Shown here: positions 62,641-64,000 of the stretch, piece after piece
Layout: each line of letters opens with the position of its first letter
Position numbering within the stretch: the first letter of the stretch is position 1
The notes under the pieces: generated by a model
Seen by the model: only the letters and a program-made list of their open reading frames with translations
Databases searched by the model: none
What the model was told of the DNA's origin: nothing
Assembly: GCF_001510715.1 (NCBI RefSeq)
Contig: NZ_LMTJ01000006.1
Span: 313,704-377,703, forward strand
Direction of reading: 5' to 3'
Origin: Bacillus sp. FJAT-29814
GTDB lineage: Bacteria > Bacillota > Bacilli > Bacillales > Cytobacillaceae
Length of the DNA stretch: 64,000 nt
Program-made: the position numbers and the translations under genes

Positions 62641-63366
62641 CTATCTAGCCAGTGTCAATGAGGTAATCCTGTCAGCGCCTGCCTCTTTTAATAGTTTGGC
62701 GGCGTGGCGGAGGGTGGAACCGGTGGTGTAGATGTCGTCGATGAGGAGGATGGATGCTCCTTGGAAGTCGGTTACGGCGGTTTCCGGGCACAGTTGAAAT
62801 ACTTGAGGCAGATGGATGCGTTCGGTTCTTGATTTTTTGGATTGCTTTTCGGAGTGGATGCGCGACAGTACTCTGCTTGGAACCAAGCCAGACTCCCTAA
62901 TTAGCGCCTCGGCCTGGTTAAAACCTCTTTCATATAGTCTTTCCTTACTTAATGGAATCGGGACGTAATAATCAGCATTTATTTTCTGAATTTGCAGCTT
63001 TACAAACTCTGCAAACACCTTTGCTAGTACATAATCGCCACGAAATTTATACCTAGCAATGACCTCCTTAATAAAGTCATTATAAAGAAATATAGAAATG
63101 TTTTTTTCCAGATATCCTTGCCACTTCGGTTCCTCCTCCCAACGAAAACAATCGTGGCATAGATCGCCGTCGCGAAATTTATCGTCGAGTACCAGAAACG
63201 GCCGGCAACAAATCCGGCATGTATCCCCTTCGATTCTCTCCAGCTTCCCTTCACAGCAGGAGCATAGAAAATGGCCATTGTCTGCTGAAAAAAGGGCTTG
63301 CCAGCCGATATCCGGACTAATTGGTTCATGGCAGATGAAACATCTGTCTTGCCGGAATAGGTTCAT
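62641..63366 (-). CDS. comFC: Competence protein ComFC
   Basis: 241 residues from the ATG at 63366 (AAAGGA upstream). N-terminal zinc region with four CxxC pairs (CFIC, CSCC, CRIC, CHDC), then a phosphoribosyltransferase-like domain with ILLIDDIYTTGSTL. Needed for DNA uptake with the ComFA helicase. Long in-frame extension to 63456 lacks a ribosome site. Confidence 0.93.
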   Translation of the reverse strand: MNLFRQDRCFICHEPISPDIGWQALFSADNGHFLCSCCEGKLERIEGDTCRICCRPFLVLDDKFRDGDLCHDCFRWEEEPKWQGYLEKNISIFLYNDFIKEVIARYKFRGDYVLAKVFAEFVKLQIQKINADYYVPIPLSKERLYERGFNQAEALIRESGLVPSRVLSRIHSEKQSKKSRTERIHLPQVFQLCPETAVTDFQGASILLIDDIYTTGSTLRHAAKLLKEAGADRITSLTLAR

Positions 63367-63468
63367 AAAAATACATTCCTTTCTAATTAAGAATTGAGCC
63401 CCCCTTTTGCTCTCGCCTAAACAAATTAAGGATAAAGTAGCCTCCGTTTGATGCATCCCCGATTCAAC

Positions 63469-64000
63469 TTAAGGATCAAGCAACCCCCGTTTGCCTCCTT
63501 CCCGATTCATCGAAACAATTTGCCGCCTCGCTTTCAGCATTGCGTCAGTTTTTCCATAATGAAAAAAGGTCACGACCCCATCCGGATGATCTTTGCTGCG
63601 GCCGGCCCTCCCGGCAATTTGCACAAGCGCGCTTTCGCTAAAAATCTGATCCTCTGCGCCGACAACAGCCACATCAATATTGGGAAAGGTGACACCTCGC
63701 TCAAGGATAGTCGTTGTCAGCAGCATCGGGATTTCTTTGTTCCGCATCCGCTGTACTTTTTCTTTCCGTTCTGGGTCTTCAGCATGAACCGCCTCAATAT
63801 TAGGATGGAACTGGCGCAGAATCGGCAAGGCTTTTTCCATTAGCGCAATATGGGGGAAAAAGACTAATGCCTGTTTGCCGTTTTGAAGTCTGTCTTTAAT
63901 CCATTTAAGGACATTTACCGGTAACCGGCCTTTTCCTACTCGCTTCTTCCAGTTGCCGCACCAGACAAATACGGGAACGGGCAATGGATGGCGGTGGAAT
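63469..64000 (-). CDS. comFA: ComFA DNA-translocating helicase, C-terminal part (runs off the window)
   Basis: The frame stays open to the right edge (reading FHRHPLPVPVFVWCGNW at the border), so about 177 C-terminal residues are visible. Helicase domain 2 motifs: ALVFFPHIALMEKAL, LLTTTILERGVTFPNIDVAV and QIAGRAGRS. Membrane-associated ATPase that pulls single-stranded DNA in. The comFB gene present between comFA and comFC in B. subtilis is missing. Confidence 0.95.
   Translation of the reverse strand, partial: FHRHPLPVPVFVWCGNWKKRVGKGRLPVNVLKWIKDRLQNGKQALVFFPHIALMEKALPILRQFHPNIEAVHAEDPERKEKVQRMRNKEIPMLLTTTILERGVTFPNIDVAVVGAEDQIFSESALVQIAGRAGRSKDHPDGVVTFFHYGKTDAMLKARRQIVSMNREGGKRGLLDP

Overview
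The window looks like chromosome from a spore-forming, soil-type member of the Bacillaceae (Bacillus/Neobacillus-like). Evidence: the block comFA-comFC ... hpf-secA ... prfB-yitT/yvjA-cccB-ftsE-ftsX ... ctpB-minJ follows the Bacillus subtilis order, a CotF-like coat protein is present, ribosome binding sites are strong, TTG/GTG starts are frequent, and rho-independent terminators follow most operons. There are no tRNA or rRNA genes and no insertion sequences or CRISPR arrays that I can see.

Left part (1-20.6 kb): end of an amino-acid ABC operon; a PhnA-like zinc-ribbon protein; a MacAB/YknXYZ-type efflux operon; a metal-resistance block on the minus strand (cadC-cadA-czcD), in which cadA has an in-frame TGA exactly at the first Cys codon of its metal-binding CxxC; a chromate transporter; a two-component system next to an orphan nosD-nosL-nosY-nosF set (no nosZ here); a CmpB-like membrane protein; a TetR-controlled ABC exporter; and an MFS exporter.

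Middle part (20.6-35 kb): an unusual multi-domain glycosyltransferase, a small P-loop kinase, a ROK sugar kinase, a urea transporter (apparently with an ATT start) facing a complete ureABCEFGD-ureH urease/nickel operon, and a nucleoside-binding lipoprotein upstream of psuK-psuG (pseudouridine breakdown).

Right part (35-64 kb): the conserved division/secretion block: minJ, ctpB, an M23 hydrolase beside ftsEX, cccB, a YitT protein, prfB with its programmed +1 frameshift, and secA. An 8.3-kb minus-strand block coding for four multiheme c-type cytochromes (10, 12, 6 and 8 CXXCH motifs), a membrane TPR protein and a membrane NHL propeller sits between prfB and secA. It looks like a quinol-to-cell-surface electron conduit. 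Beyond secA lie DUF5667 and DUF1028 proteins, hpf, a coat protein, comFC and the truncated comFA; the flagellar genes that lie between comFC and hpf in B. subtilis are absent.

Scattered through spacers are six short arrays in which a 7-10 base word recurs every 21 bases (five exact, one 20/21), about six or seven times each, with a different word in different arrays. There is also a 52-base hairpin array of ten copies upstream of ctpB, and a 116-base element with 17-base terminal inverted repeats next to comFC. These arrays and the cadA TGA are the features least explained by known annotation.
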